Source: Tenodera sinensis
Taxonomy: Eukaryota; Arthropoda; Insecta; Mantodea; Mantidae
Reading direction: 5' to 3'
Length of the DNA: 64,000 nucleotides
Assembly (NCBI GenBank): GCA_030765045.1
Contig: CM060972.1
Location: forward strand, 59,201,773-59,265,772
Both the position numbers and the translations under genes were made by a program. How positions within the stretch are numbered: position 1 is the stretch's first letter; every line of letters starts with the position of its first letter. Positions 12,010-23,858 of this stretch are shown here, one piece after another. Below the pieces are notes generated by a model. The model saw nothing but the letters and a program-made list of their open reading frames with translations. It was not told the origin of the DNA and made no database searches.

Positions 12010-14912
12010 GGACCAAATAAAATATTCCTAGAATTTATTAAAAACCTTAGTGATATAGCAAAGAACAGACTATTAACACTGTACAACAATATTTGGCCAG
12101 GAAAGTATTCCATAGCAGTGGAATGGAGAAAGGCTTTAATCAATCCAATACTTAAAGCAAATAAAGCACCACAAGAAATCAAAAGTTATAGATTCATATC
12201 ATTAACATCAGTGTTAGCGAAAATAGAAAGAACGGTGATGGCAAGATTAAATTGGTATTTAGAAACCCAGCAACTCTGAATCCATGAGCAGATTGGCTTT
12301 AGGCCAAAGCTCTCCACATCTTACCAGCTAGTTAAATTCACCCAAAGCATTAAGGAAGCCTTTAACAACAAAAAAGCAGCCTAGCAGTGCATATGATAAA
12401 GTTTGGCGAGATAAAGTGTGGTGCTAGTTTTTATTAATTATACTTTGAGTTGAGCTATGAGATTCTTTTTTCTATCCCAGGTTGTGGTACAGGGTGAAAT
12501 GAACGAACACAGGATGTATCTTCACTATATCACTTTTATTTACACTCTTTTCGTTGAATACTACACTTGTTACAATTAGATTAACTTTCGTTGCACCTGT
12601 ATATATTTTCTTGATAGTCTTTCCACTTTATTAGATCGACATCTAGGCACGTTACAAAAACGTGTCTTCACTTTCCGAGCTCAGAGACGCTACTAATGAA
12701 AAAGTTGGCGCCTCTTTAGATAATGCTTTTGTATTCATGCGCATATGCACTCATTTTACCGCGAAGTACACTTTGAAATCCTCCTACGCTAAATAGTTCC
12801 TGTAATGTTAGGGAAGCGATCTTTATCTATCCTCCCTACACTTTTAACATTAAATATATATGGTTCTTATATTTATACATGTTAAATTTAAACATGTAAC
12901 TTAACATTTATGACATTTTTAAACCTCTTTTTTTTATATAACAATTGAGAAAATAGCAATACATTTTCATTACTCAACTAATCCTTACCAACATGAAAAA
13001 TAAACTACATTTGCAACAAATATTTACATAAATGCTTTCCTTTCGGGGTCTAACCGTATATTGTCTCAAGTGATATGGAAACTACAAAACCTAGGAATAA
13101 AAGGAAATATGCTACAATGCTGCAAGTCATTTATTACACAATGATGGATTGCTACAACATATAACAATGAACAAACACCATACAAACAAATCAAAATAAG
13201 ATTGCCACAAGGAGCTTGTCTAGCACAACTTTCTTTAATGTGTATATTAACAACTTGCTAAGCAGAATGATGAGCATTACAAATATAGAATGTGCCATGT
13301 TCGCTGACGATGTAGTAATTCGACATCTTATAAGAGCTCAGCAAGGCACCATAGAAATAAGTTACAGAATACATTAAATAAAGCTGCAGAAATGCTGCAA
13401 ACCTGGGCTACTGAAAACAACATGCAAGTGAATACGCTTAAAACAAACTATCAGTATTTTACCCTAAAACACCAAAAAAAAAAAGAAAATTTTAATATAG
13501 ACATCAACAATCAACCAGTGAATAAAAGCAGCTGCACAAAACACCTAGGAATGTACTTGAACCGAAAATTACGCTGGGACCAACATGTTGAAAAAGTAGA
13601 AGAAAGTATCCATAGAGAGGCCCACATATTTAGTGGATTAGCGCGAACAACGTACAAAACCCATTAGAAACATTAAATCAAATGAAAAATTTACATGAAA
13701 CCAGTACTGGCATATGGAGCAGAGGTACTAGAAACTGCAAAAGATAATACAATTAATAAAATAGAAAAACTCCAAAACCAAATGCTCAGAATGATAAATG
13801 GAGCAGTAAAATCAATGAGCACCCATGCAATACAAATGTACACAGACAATTGCACAATAGGAATGAAATAAATAAAAAAAGCTTGTACACTGTGAATGAA
13901 AATACTAACCATGCCTAAACTATTCCATGTAACAAATAAAAACCCACAGACCCTTAGTACACAACCAACGTATATACATAGAACAGACTAAACACTAAAG
14001 GAATACAATATAGAAAATAATGTTACTTCACCAATAGCACTAAATCCATTGGAGTATCAAACATACAATTAATGGACTGCAAAAGAAAAATGACATTAAC
14101 CCAATAGAAGCTAAACAAATAACATTAGAACAACTAAAATACTAAAATAAAAACAAACTTAGAAATTACAAGCTTCACTTATCTTAGTAATGCTTTTAGT
14201 CTCTAAGTTTGTTTTATTTTAGATTCTGTTGTTTCACTGTTAACAGCTTCAGTTTTTTCATTGGATTAACTAAATACCAATTACCCAGAACCTGAATGAT
14301 GGCGAATATTTACAGATGTATCAAAACTAAAACTACATTGCAATACAGGTGCAGGAATGTACTCTAACCAATTTCGTCAATATATTACCCTAGCAGCAAA
14401 GAATACAGCCTTCAATGGAGAAATTAAAGCTATAAAAAATGGCCTTACATAATCTAGTTTTCAGAATACAGAAGTTCAACAAAGCAGTCCTGCTTATAGA
14501 TTCCAAGACAGCAATCCAGTCAATAGTATCAAATCACATATCTGATGACCCAACCATAAACAAAAGCCATAAACTTTTAACTTTCCTAAAAAACCAGAAT
14601 AGGATCCTAACTGTACAGTGGATACCATCACACAATGTATTGGGTAATGAAGCTGCAGACCAACTAGCAAAGAAAGGAACTAAAGGACTAACTTCGATAA
14701 ATAAAATGTTAACTTTAAGTAAGAAGATACAAGAAGTAAAAACAGCTAATATAAACAACTCCAAAAAAACATTATAGCAGCAAGAGGAAAGAAATGGGAA
14801 AATATCATACAACTATATGAAATAACAAAAAGATGGGACTGCCCAGAGCAGTGGAACGTTTCTGCCTCATCACAGGACATGACTCTCTTGCCTATTATCT
14901 ATACCAGAGATG
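12010..14912 (+). pseudogene. LINE-A copy, degenerate, split by solo LTR
   Basis: Plus-strand fragments in order are: RT start (WRKALINPILKANKAPQEIK, ISLTSVLAKIERTVMARLNW), AYDKVW (motif A) up to 12414, then after the LTR WKLQNLGIKGNML, LPQGA and FADDVV (catalytic pair), a thumb region (KHLGMYLNRKLRWDQH at about 13540), RNase H (KAVLLIDSKTAIQSI, VQWIPSHNVLGNEAADQLAK at 14470-14660) and the LITGHDSLAYYL tail near 14890. Many stops and frameshifts occur. If the LTR and one 4-bp duplicate are ignored, the RT frame reads straight through. A short region at about 14145-14285 resembles the 3' flank of the PLE at 39531 and may be another insertion. Confidence 0.8.
12419..13068 (-). mobile_element. 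Solo LTR, family L1s (copy 1)
   Basis: 650 bp, on the minus strand beginning TGAGACAATATACGGTTAG and ending CTAGCACCA, with TG...CA termini. A perfect 4-bp target duplication AGTG lies at 12415-12418 and 13069-13072. It interrupts the LINE-A RT between AYDKVWRDKV and IWKLQNLG. AATAAA-type signals occur in the downstream half. No internal retrovirus-like coding region is present. A 4-bp duplication suits Ty3/gypsy-type elements, but the LTR alone does not prove the superfamily. Confidence 0.9.
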
Positions 14913-15204
14913 GGAAACAAGGCACTTGAAATGTGAATTTACCCTTCTTGTCCCTGCTCTCTTTCAACAGCCAGGTAGAGCCAACTAAACCAGTTGATTC
15001 TGGCTATAGTAATGTGGCAGTGTAAACAGTACAGTGGTGGCTTGCACATGCAGCATGAGTGAACAACAAGGGTTTAATCGGGACTGGAAGAACACATATT
15101 TTTTTAATTTAATTTAAAGGGTGAGTTAATTAATAACAAATTAAATTAATTACAACAACACTGTTCTCAAACTTCTATGAAAGGAACATATTTTTTTGTT
15201 CATA
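14913..15204. other. Unannotated, with PLE-end-like motif
   Basis: Around 15100-15140 TTTAAAGGGTGAGTTAATTA resembles the PLE end motif at 32130 and 49700. Nothing else was recognised. Confidence 0.4.
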
Positions 15205-15550
15205 TTCCCTTGCCATAGACGAAACCACTGATAATAAAGATCCATTTACATATGATCCTTTGGTGGCCCAAGATGAACTACAATTGGAATTAATTAACCT
15301 TCAAAGCAACACATCATTGCACAGTTCAGGAAAACTTGGTTTGGATTTGTACACATCACTGCTGAAAACATTTCCCAAGCTGTGCCTTTTTACAAGCAAA
15401 TTACTGGCTATGTTTGGTACTACTTATGTATGTGAACAACGGTTTAGTATATTGACATTGAACAAGATCTTGAATGTGTCATCTTGTTTGCAGCCGGACA
15501 TTGAAACGCTAATATTTAAAAACAAACCAGCAAGGATACCAATTGTGTAA
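15205..15550 (+). pseudogene. hAT-family transposase C-terminal fragment
   Basis: The open segment 15260-15550 encodes LQLELINLQSN, LYTSLLKTFPKLCLFTSKLL and AMFGTTYVCEQRFSILTLNK. The LALFGSTYVCEQxFS-type block is the hallmark of the hAT C-terminal dimerisation domain of ZBED/GTF2IRD2-like transposases. The catalytic core is absent, and no terminal repeats or 8-bp duplication were identified. It is a remnant in Lkb1 intron 1. Confidence 0.8.
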
Positions 15551-16439
15551 ATTAGGGAAGCATCATTATGACTATGCTACTATCTAATAAAATGTATATG
15601 GCAAACAATTTCAATACATTTTTCATATAAATTGTAATGTTTATTTTTGAGAATACAGTAAGAAACTTTTAAATGTCTTTAGTAGCATAAGGGAACTACA
15701 TAACAACTATTGTATAACAAAACAAAGATAGTAAACATGTGAATTCTATATGACTTCTTTTGTCAACTTAAGGTTTGGCTAAAGGTACCACTACAGTAAT
15801 TTGGTAAGAGAGCAGTTTCTCACATGATACCAATATGAACTGTCTATGTCCTTCACTCATGTTCTCTAATGTCATTAACCCTCTTTGTGCTTTCCTACCA
15901 ACTCTTGAGTTCAAAAGTATGTATTTGATTACATAGCAAAAGATGTTTTACCTGAAACCGAATGACCACCACTGTGGCACATGTCCCACTATTTATTTAC
16001 CTGCCAGATAGAAGAGGAAGCGGTGATTGTAGGGGTAAAGCATTTCACACTTTGGGTGCTCATCTTGCCAGCCCTGATATGTACCGAATCAAGATTTGGG
16101 ACTTTTCAGTGTGAATGTTGTGTAAGAAATAAGAAACTGTTATGGATGAAGGTTACTTGTTGATCTGTGACAAATTATGCAAGGAAAAGCAACAGACTGG
16201 TGATTTAGTGTCATTGTATTGGGAAGCCAGAAGGGAAATGATGAAATTGTCAAAGCTGGCCATTAGATAAATAAACAACCGTAGGAATGCTTTATTCTTC
16301 TTTAGATAAACAATTATTGCAGTGCATTTTGTCAATTGTATTACAGGTTTCAAAGATAATAAATAAGGCATCTCATTTGCAAAGTAGTGCATTTAGCTTT
16401 AAAACATAATATAGTGAGAATTTTAGCATAGAAATGAGT
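15551..16439. other. Unannotated intronic sequence
   Basis: A short open frame at 15981-16163 has no recognisable motif. No repeat family was identified. Confidence 0.5.
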
Positions 16440-18635
16440 TCAACATAGTAATAGTAAGTAATAGTAATCTTTATTTCCATTTCATTTACAAATTATATAC
16501 ATTTACATACTTGTTACTACATTTAGTTGCTGATTGCCCTTGGGCCCATTAGGCTTAAACACTGAGGTTGTCGAGCTAATGGGTCCCCATTTACATCTTA
16601 TCTAAAATACATCTTCATTTTCGTCATATTTACTTATCTTCCTTAACCATTTGGCTGAAAAAGTTCCCAATTTCAATTAAATTTTCCCTAGTTTTTACAC
16701 TCATTAACTTCATTGCTTGAATTTCATTTGTTAGCCTTGTCCAATCTTTTTTACCTATCCTCCCCCTAAGCAACCTAGTTTCTTCACATTCTAAAAGTAA
16801 ATGCCATTTTTTATCCCTTTGTTGGCATAATGGGCATTTCTCTAGGTCCCTCCCTCTTCGCAACCCTTTCAGTTTCACCACCCCTGTTCTGGCCCATGCA
16901 AAGCCTTCTCTTGCTGCTTTATCACAAATGTCTATATATTTTTCCCTGTTCCAGCTCAATTTCATCTCTCTATAGACTTCCAGTGAGCTTTTAAAATTGA
17001 AACTTCCTATCATTTCTTGCCTTTCAATATCTTCCGTTCTTAGCCTAAGTTCTTTCCAAAATCCACTTTGCAATAATTCCCTGTTTTCCCACATGTCGCC
17101 AAACCCTATTTTTAGCATCATTTCCTTTATCTTGTTTAGCCATGAATCTTTCTGATTTAGTCTTTCCTGTACTATCAAACATTGACATAGAATATTCTAC
17201 TCATCTAAACTCCTAATTCTAGCCCAATATTTTAACACTCTTTCGACCATTATCCTTCTAGTTCCCAGTCTTCCCAATTCTGCTTGTGCCACTCCATTTG
17301 GTGAAGCTTGTGGTAAACCCAAAACTTGCTTGCAAAAATTTCTATGTATCACATCCATATTTGCACCCCCTTTCTCCAAACCCCATATCTCCACCCCATA
17401 CAGCATTTTTGCTTCTACTACGGCTGTGTAAATTCTCTCCAGCTGTTTTATTTGCATTCCTGGTAATTTATCTGGGCATGCTTTAATAGCTTTTAATGCA
17501 ATTTTACCTTTAGCCAATGCCATTTTCTTCTGCTCTTTCCACCCTCCCTTACTGCTTAATTTTACTCCTAGATAATCAAATGTATTGATCACCTCAATTT
17601 CATTTCCTTGCCAGTACCATTTCTCCTGTTTTCTTAACTTGTTACCTTTCTTAAATACCATAATTTTAGTTTTGTTTATGTTAATTTTAAGGCTCCATTC
17701 CTTACAAAATTTATCTATTGCTTCAATTGCTCTATCTATCCTAACTTTGGATATAGCTCTTACTACTAAATCATCCGCAAATAGCAACCCAGGTATTTTC
17801 CTGTTATTAATTATTGGCATATGCCTATTTTCCATTCTAATTGCATCCAGAATATCATCTATAAACAAATTAAACAGTACAGGGCTCAACTTGCAGCCTT
17901 GCCTCAATCCTATGTTATTTTAGATACATTTTGTTACTTTATTATTTGTCATCTTTATACAGAACTCATTGTCTATATATATACTTTGTAAACTCTGAAT
18001 AAATCTGTTGCTCATTCCCTTTTTACTCAATTTGTACCATAGTGCTTCTTGATTTATTGTATCAAAGGCTTTTTCAAAATCAATAAATAACATATATACC
18101 ATCCCCCTTTTGTCTGCTAAATATTTACTTAGCAGACTTCCTTACCACAAATATATTATCCACTGTTCTCCTGCCTTGTCTAAATCCTGCTTGGAAATCT
18201 GATAGCTTCCTCTCGTCTTCTACCCACTTTTGTACTCGTTCTGCCAAAACTCCAGTATATATCTTACCTAGCACAGATAATAAACTAATTCCTCTATAGT
18301 TTACAGGGTTATCTACCTCCCCTTTATTCTTAAATATTGGTACTATCATTGCCTTTCTCCAACTACTTGGAACCTTACTCCCTTCAAATACTTTATTTAG
18401 AATTCTCACTAGCAAACTTAATCTATTCTTGTTTCTACTCCATGCCTTCCAAAATTCCCCTGGAATCCCATCTGTACCACTTGCTTTGTTCCTTTTTAGT
18501 CTTTTTACTTGCTCCCTTACATCCTCTATTCTTATCTTACTGTCTAATTGCTGGATGTCACTTGTATTATCCAATTCTTGAATACTTTGTGTCCCCTGTT
18601 TTATCCCTAGCAGACTTTCAATCAACATAGTAATA
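16440..18635 (-). mobile_element. 5'-truncated LINE with 14-bp target duplication
   Basis: The element body is 16454-18621, flanked by the direct repeat TCAACATAGTAATA (16440-16453 and 18622-18635). The minus strand encodes an RT: KRNKASGTDGIPGEFWKAW, PVNYRGISLLSVLGKIYTGV, FIDFEKAFDTIN (motif A), RQGCKLSPVLFNLFIDDI, GLLFADDLVV (catalytic FADD) and DYLGVKLSSKGGW, followed by a C-terminal Cys/His block CPLCQQRDKKWHLLLEC. The frame is broken by one frameshift near 18130, a TAA near 17923 and a TAG near 17195. It is truncated upstream of the RT. The 3' UTR carries AATAAA and ends in TTACTATTAC-type repeats. The clade is uncertain; it differs from LINE-A, having no RNase H. Confidence 0.9.
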
Positions 18636-18780
18636 TATGACCATTATAAGTAAAATAAATCATATCATATTGTTAAAAGCCAAACATTAAATAGTAGTCA
18701 AAATAGTTTTAAAAGTATTAGCCACATCAGTAAAAGAGGAAAAAATCACATACATTGCAACAGAAACAAAAATCTTATGT

Positions 18781-19480
18781 TGCTCCACACGACCTTCTCT
18801 GCAGCATAACTCAAAAATGAAAAGTCAGTTATAAATCAAAGTTGGTATTAAGTTTAATGTCTTTCAAGGATGCGACCCAAAGATGTTGAAGAAAATTCCT
18901 CCACCCTAAACTACCATTTACCTTGAAAATTTTTCGAAAATTGATTTTCTTGAAAATGGCTCTAACGATTTTGATTAAAGTGCCATATGTTTGAGATATT
19001 TTTATGGCAAATGAAATGTATATCTTGAATTTTCTGACTATGGCCCATGTAGTCCTATTTACGCTGGATGACTTGCATAACTGGTAAACCATAAGAGACA
19101 CACCAAATCTTACTATACAAAAAAATGCAATTCTTGCTAAAACATTTACGTCTGAATACATTTTTTTGTAGAGTGAACCATTTCAGAGGTATTGCTTGTT
19201 ATTTGTATGAGTTTTGGAGAACTTATACTTCTGTCAAATGTATATGCTAACCTGCAAAGAGAACGGAATTCTAAAGCTTTAAAAGATTTGACTGTTAATT
19301 AAAGTCTACTGTACTGTCATGTTCTCCTTGTACCTACAAGAAGATAATAAGATAATTTCTGCAAACGTTTATCTGTATTTACATGAAAAATATATAGGAA
19401 TAATAGTTTGTAAGAATGGTTAATACAAGAGTAGGGAAAGTCATGTGAGTGCAACACATCAGATTTTTGGATAAGAGTTT
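18781..19480 (+). repeat. Unclassified interspersed repeat R, full copy
   Basis: This is the longest copy of a repeat also present in split form at 6656-6960 and 11511-11822. It runs from about GCATAACTCAAAAATGAAAAG to ACACATCAGATTTTTGG. There are no recognisable terminal repeats, target duplication or ORF. Divergence between the copies looks like some tens of percent. Confidence 0.65.
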
Positions 19481-19559
19481 CATACTACAGCCTTTAGAAC
19501 CAAAATATTTTAATTGGTCAGCACTGAGACTTGCTTCTTGAATGACAAAGATATCAATG

Positions 19560-20105
19560 CTGGTATCTGAAATGACTCAGTGACAACTTGCAGAGGGAGA
19601 CTTGGCATCCCAACTGAAAGGGTTCTTTTGTGCCTATGCCCTTGTTGAGACACCCCATGGAGGATGGGTGATTTGAATGGATCCTAAGGGCAGCTGGAAC
19701 GTTGCTATGACAGCAGTTGGCTGGGTCCCTACATTATCCCAATTAGAAGCACCCTGGCAGAGGCTGGCTTAGCTCCCCTCCCCTTAGGGCATTCCATGGG
19801 GGGCCTGGAAACCATTGGTTCACCTTTCAATCTTGGGGACGAGATTTCCAGAGCGTATATCTTCCCCCTGCCTTGCTGCTGCTGTAACACTTGCCAACAC
19901 TTCCAACCCTGAAAGAAACCTAATGGAATGAAGGGTGAAATGAAATGGAGGGACAGGAAATTTAGAGGGCATGGAAATCCTTACCAACATTTACCTGGGC
20001 AAACCTCAGAAAAAAACACATGGGTTCGGCCATGGGGATCGAACCTGCAACTTCCTGAATGCGGGCCACAGACATTACTGCCTGAGCTATCGATTTGTTA
20101 TCTGA
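19560..20105 (-). mobile_element. tRNA-derived SINE, family E, with attached repeat
   Basis: The minus strand from about 20100 has an A-box-like ATAGCTCAGGCAGTAATG and a B-box-like AGGTTCGATCCCC, followed by a long body. The segment near 19585-19700 (TTTTGTGCCTATGCCC, GATCCTAAGGGCAGCTGG) recurs reversed at 26835-26965, so the body may be a composite of two repeats. No target duplication was located. Confidence 0.55.
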
Positions 20106-20804
20106 AAATATATTGGCTAGTTTGTCTTCTTAGCTAATGATATGCCACCAACATTATGCTGTAATAAGTTTAATTGCTTCTGTACCACTACAGTAGTCCT
20201 TGTCTGGAGATCTGACTGGAGTACTATTTCATTTCCAGATATTTTTACCTTAATGGTACTCATTAAATTTACTCAGTGGTTAAAATGCAAAGTTGTAGCC
20301 AATTCAAGTGAACATTACTTCATTCACATAACACCCCAGAATGTCTGGAGGACCACACCACTAGGTCTACTGGACCTAGTTGAGAGATCCTATTGATCAT
20401 CAACTTTTCCCTCCTTAAGCCACTGGAGGAAGGTTTTAGGCTACAGCAGGTCAGCACTAGGAACAGAATGTAGAAAAGGAAATGAAATGAACCCCTAGGT
20501 TTTGAATGCTCTAATATTGCTGGGATCGAAGAAAGTAAGAGTTCAGTCGGAGAATTGTAAAGGAAAGTGGAAAGAGTGGATCTGGCAATGAAAAAAATTG
20601 TATGAGATTCAATCATTATACTTCTCAGGCTGACTAGTTCCATTTGATGAGCAGCCCCTCCCTTTAGTTCATGCATATGCGAGGGATGGACCTAAGGTGA
20701 TTGTCCAAATTGGTTCCTTTAAGCCTCTGTCATAAAGGAATTAAAGGCTCTCCCCTCTATTAGATAACAGTTACCTTTTCACATCTGGGAAAAGGAATTG
20801 AAAA
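20106..20804. other. Unannotated intronic sequence
   Basis: A GC-richer patch at about 20340-20680 looks repeat-derived, with an open minus-strand frame of 118 residues, but no family was recognised. Confidence 0.4.
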
Positions 20805-21595
20805 CATCCATTAAGACATTTTACACTGAGTGCTACATGAAAATAAGTTCCAGTAAAACCAAGTCTATGGTAATAAGCAGAGAACCTAAGAAACACTGAA
20901 TAAAATTAGGAAAAGAGGCAATCAAACAAATAACAGACTTTAAATATTTGGGATCTCTATTTAGAGATGATGGAAGAATAGATGGTGACGTGAGCAATAG
21001 AATTGCAGCAACTGGAAGGTTGTATCGTGCTTTAAATAAGAATTTCATTAGCAAGAAAGATCTCAAAGAAGACTAAATGTTGTTTTCTAGTGCCTTGCAT
21101 CTGGCCATTAAGCCATGAAGCCATTAGCATAGAAGACTAAATTAACAGTATACAAAATAACTTATGTACCAACATTAATTTGTGGACGTGAATCTTGGCC
21201 ATTAACATCTAAATCGATTAGCAAATTACAAACAAACGAAATGAGATACTTGTGAAGAGTGGAAGGTAAACAAGATAGAATTCAAAATCAGACAATAAGA
21301 ATAAATTTAAAAATTCAACCTTTACAACAACAAATAGAAATTGAGATGGTTTGACCATGTTCAATGCATGGGTGAAGAGAGGATCCCAAAATAGTATTGG
21401 CAAGTTAGAGTGGAGGGACAGAGATCAAGGGGAAGACCTAGGTGTTCCGGGGAAGATTTGATTGAAGGGATTTTGAAGGAAACAGGACTGGATATACATG
21501 GAGCAAAGAAGCTTGCAAGAGACCGTGTTAAATGGAAGGCTCTTTTAAAAACCTTGACACTGGAAGGTACAAGAGGATTAACTAAGTAAAAGTAA
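20805..21595 (+). pseudogene. RTE-type LINE, C-terminal fragment
   Basis: Plus-strand frames encode SSSKTKSMVISREP, DFKYLGSLFRDDGRIDGDVS and NRIAATGRLYRALNKNFISK. After a 52-bp insertion come LTVYKITYVPTLICG, EMRYL..RVEGK and a tail resembling ARDRVKWKALLKTLTLEG. This is the RT thumb and C-terminal region of RTE/BovB-like endonuclease-RT proteins. Stops are frequent, and the endonuclease and RT core are absent (5' truncation). Confidence 0.75.
21079..21130 (-). mobile_element. 52-bp micro-insertion of a LINE 3' end
   Basis: The RTE coding sequence is interrupted by 52 bp flanked by the perfect 12-bp direct repeat AGAAGACTAAAT (21067-21078 and 21131-21142). The insert begins TTGTTTTCTAGTGCC and contains CATTAAGCCATGAAGCCATT, resembling in layout the LINE-A 3' end at 28666 (TTGTTAGCTAATGCTGG, TGACAATGAAGTCATTAAT). 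It looks like an extremely 5'-truncated retrotransposition event. Confidence 0.65.
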
Positions 21596-21928
21596 CACTG
21601 AATGCTGGTCTCACATTGCCCTTACAGGCTCTTCTCTGTTTTGTTGATATTATTGACTATGTCCTGGTTGTTCTCTGCTTTCTTCACTCATGATGCAAGA
21701 TAAAGTGTATATGAGATTGAATTATGTAAGAGAGAAAACTTTGGTATAAAGTTTAATCATGTAGTTGAAAAATTTATGATTTGGACTAAACTGACACAAT
21801 TTGAGCTGTATGTCCCATAAAGTAAACATGTCACTTTATTTGAACTATTTAGCTATTGTATGCTTAGAAGATGAAAGACTGCAATAACTAGAAATAATTT
21901 AATAAAATAATTCTTTTTTGGTTAACAG
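21596..21928. other. End of intron 1
   Basis: Nothing was recognised apart from the splice acceptor TTCTTTTTTGGTTAACAG at its end. Confidence 0.6.
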
Positions 21929-22065
21929 GTACTGGACATGTTTGCAGAAGATGATACCTGCTACACAGGACAAGGGTCTCCAGCATTCCAGCCTCCAGAA
22001 ATAGCCAATGGTCAAGAAAAGTTTTCTGGATTTAAAGTTGATATATGGAGCAGTGGTGTCACTCT
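21929..22065 (+). CDS. Lkb1: LKB1/STK11 kinase exon: activation segment and APE region
   Basis: It encodes VLDMFAEDDTCYTGQGSPAF, QPPEIANGQEKFSGFKVD and IWSSGVTL: the activation loop, the P+1 loop, the PPE motif (APE equivalent) and the start of helix F with the conserved Asp of VDIW. It enters in phase 0 and leaves after ACT CT, the remaining codon base coming from the next exon. The donor is CT|GTAAG. Its 137 bp equal the length I recall for human exon 5 (c.598-734). LKB1 is activated allosterically by STRAD/MO25 rather than by loop phosphorylation. Confidence 0.97.
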
Positions 22066-22917
22066 GTAAGCTGTAAATCTTTGTTGTATAATTGGCTGTG
22101 CTTAAGCATAGAACATTTACTGTTAATTAATACAGTATAATCTTATTAACATGAATCCAAAGGGACCAAAAAATCAAGAGTTCATGTTAAAAAAATTTGT
22201 GTTAAGTGAAAAACACAGATTTTAATACATATACTTGTACAGCAGTACAGTTATGCATAACACACTGCGGTATCAATCACTTTACATTACTGTAGACTTA
22301 TAATACCGCAAAAGTACAAGTGCTCAGAAATTATATTATTTTCTTTGAAAAAATTTCAAGTTGACATTCACAGGAATGAAAATATCTAGTAATTTCACAA
22401 CACAGTTGTAATTATAGTGTCTGTAACCCAGTGTGATGTCAAATGAAGCAAATAATTCTAAACTGTCTAAGGCTGTAAACATCTCTTGACGGGTAGGTGA
22501 AATGGTATCTGTATTCTCTTTTTGCACCTCAGTCACAGCTTTTGCACATCAGATTCCACGGAAGCACATTACGGCAACATTGTCATCTGCACTAATGAAT
22601 TCCTCATAACCAATCCCAGGGTTTGCAATGTGTTGCAGAACTGTCCATTCATCAGGTGAAGTGCCCTTGTCTCATTCGTAGACATTTTCAATGTTGCTAT
22701 ATCTGCAGGCTCGGTAAGGCACTTCTGTGGCAACATGGAGTTCCAGACTTTTGCAATGGCTTTCATTGAGTCAAGCAGATTCCAATTTGGATTGCAGTAT
22801 TGTTTTCAGCAGCACAAATTGCAGCTCTTAGTACATGCAGAAGCTGTCTTATGAGAGAAATGATGCCTTGGTCCAATGGCTTGTCTCATTTGGTGGAAAA
22901 AAACTGAACCTCTATTT

Positions 22918-23106
22918 GAGAGGTAGAATTGGAACTGAAAAATTGTATGCCACAGCCGGGATTTAAACCACAGACCCTCCGCTGAATTTTTAATTTTAAT
23001 TTTTCAGTTCTGATTCTACCTCTCAAACATTGCCCACACACGGCTTGCATGTTTAAAAACACCAGCAGTAACTTTGTTGGCATAAATAAATAAATAAATA
23101 ATAATT
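22918..23106. mobile_element. SINE family D, head-to-head inverted pair (copy 1)
   Basis: The left arm (22919-22982) is minus strand: GAGGTAGAATTGGAACTGAA then GCCACAGCCGGGATTTAAAC. The right arm (22983-23106) is plus strand: TTTTTCAGTTCTGATTCTAC, CTCAAACATTGCCCACACAC, then ACACCAGCAGTAACTTTGTT and an ATAAATAAATA tail. The arms are inverted copies of the same 3' half; a B-box-like motif is in the left arm. It lies inside the Tigger element. Confidence 0.7.
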
Positions 23107-23215
23107 AACTGAATCTTTCTGTTGGTTAGGTTTAGATGCTGTATGTTATGGGCAGTACATCTGTCCAATGTAAGAAGAACATGTCTATTTTAATCAACCA
23201 TTCAAGTTTTAAAAT

Positions 23216-23858
23216 TGAGACAGGATATTGTAAGACCCCAAAAGAAAATCATTTATGTGAATATTTGTTAAGAGTGTAATTTGTTTTTGGTGTTGGTACG
23301 AGTTGGTTGAGTGACGAAAACGTGTTACTATTGTTCATTGTTACAAACAATTGAGTTTGTTTAAAGACGTCATAAATATTTCCATATTTATGTTTAATAT
23401 ATATGTATAAATAAAAGAATTATATGTGTTCAATATTGAAAGCGAAGGGAGAATATCTAAAGATCGCTTCCCTAACAATACGGGAACTATTTGATGAACG
23501 CATATGCAGATGTACACAAAAAGAAGGTAGCATCATGTGAAGAGGTGCCAATTTTTTAGTGAATAGCGTCCATGTGCTTGATACGGGAAGACGTGTTTTT
23601 ATAGTCCTCTTGGATGTGAGTAGAAAATTGATTAAACTTTCATGAAGCTTTTGTTCTAAAGATGTTAAAAAACTGGAAAGACCATCAATATAATATAAAT
23701 TGGTTAATTAAGTGTAAAGCCGAGAAAAAGTGTTAATAAAATAATGTTGTGAAATAAACATCCAGTGTATGTTCATTCCATCTAGTACCAAGACTGGGGT
23801 AGAAATAAGAATCTCAAAGCTCAGCACATTCCTTATTAATATTATAAAAACAGCACCA
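23216..23858 (+). mobile_element. Solo LTR, family L1s (copy 2)
   Basis: 643 bp, beginning TGAGACAGGATATTGTAAG and ending ACAGCACCA, with the target duplication AAAT at 23212-23215 and 23859-23862. It aligns along its whole length with copies at 12419-13068 and 40369-41029; a shared landmark is GATCGCTTCCCTAACA. It interrupts the Tigger DDE_1 region and has no internal domain. Confidence 0.9.

Noticed and set aside
12419..13068. Complete LTR retrovirus-like element
   Set aside because: Only single LTRs are present; no gag, pol or env sequence, primer-binding site or paired LTR was found next to any of the three copies.
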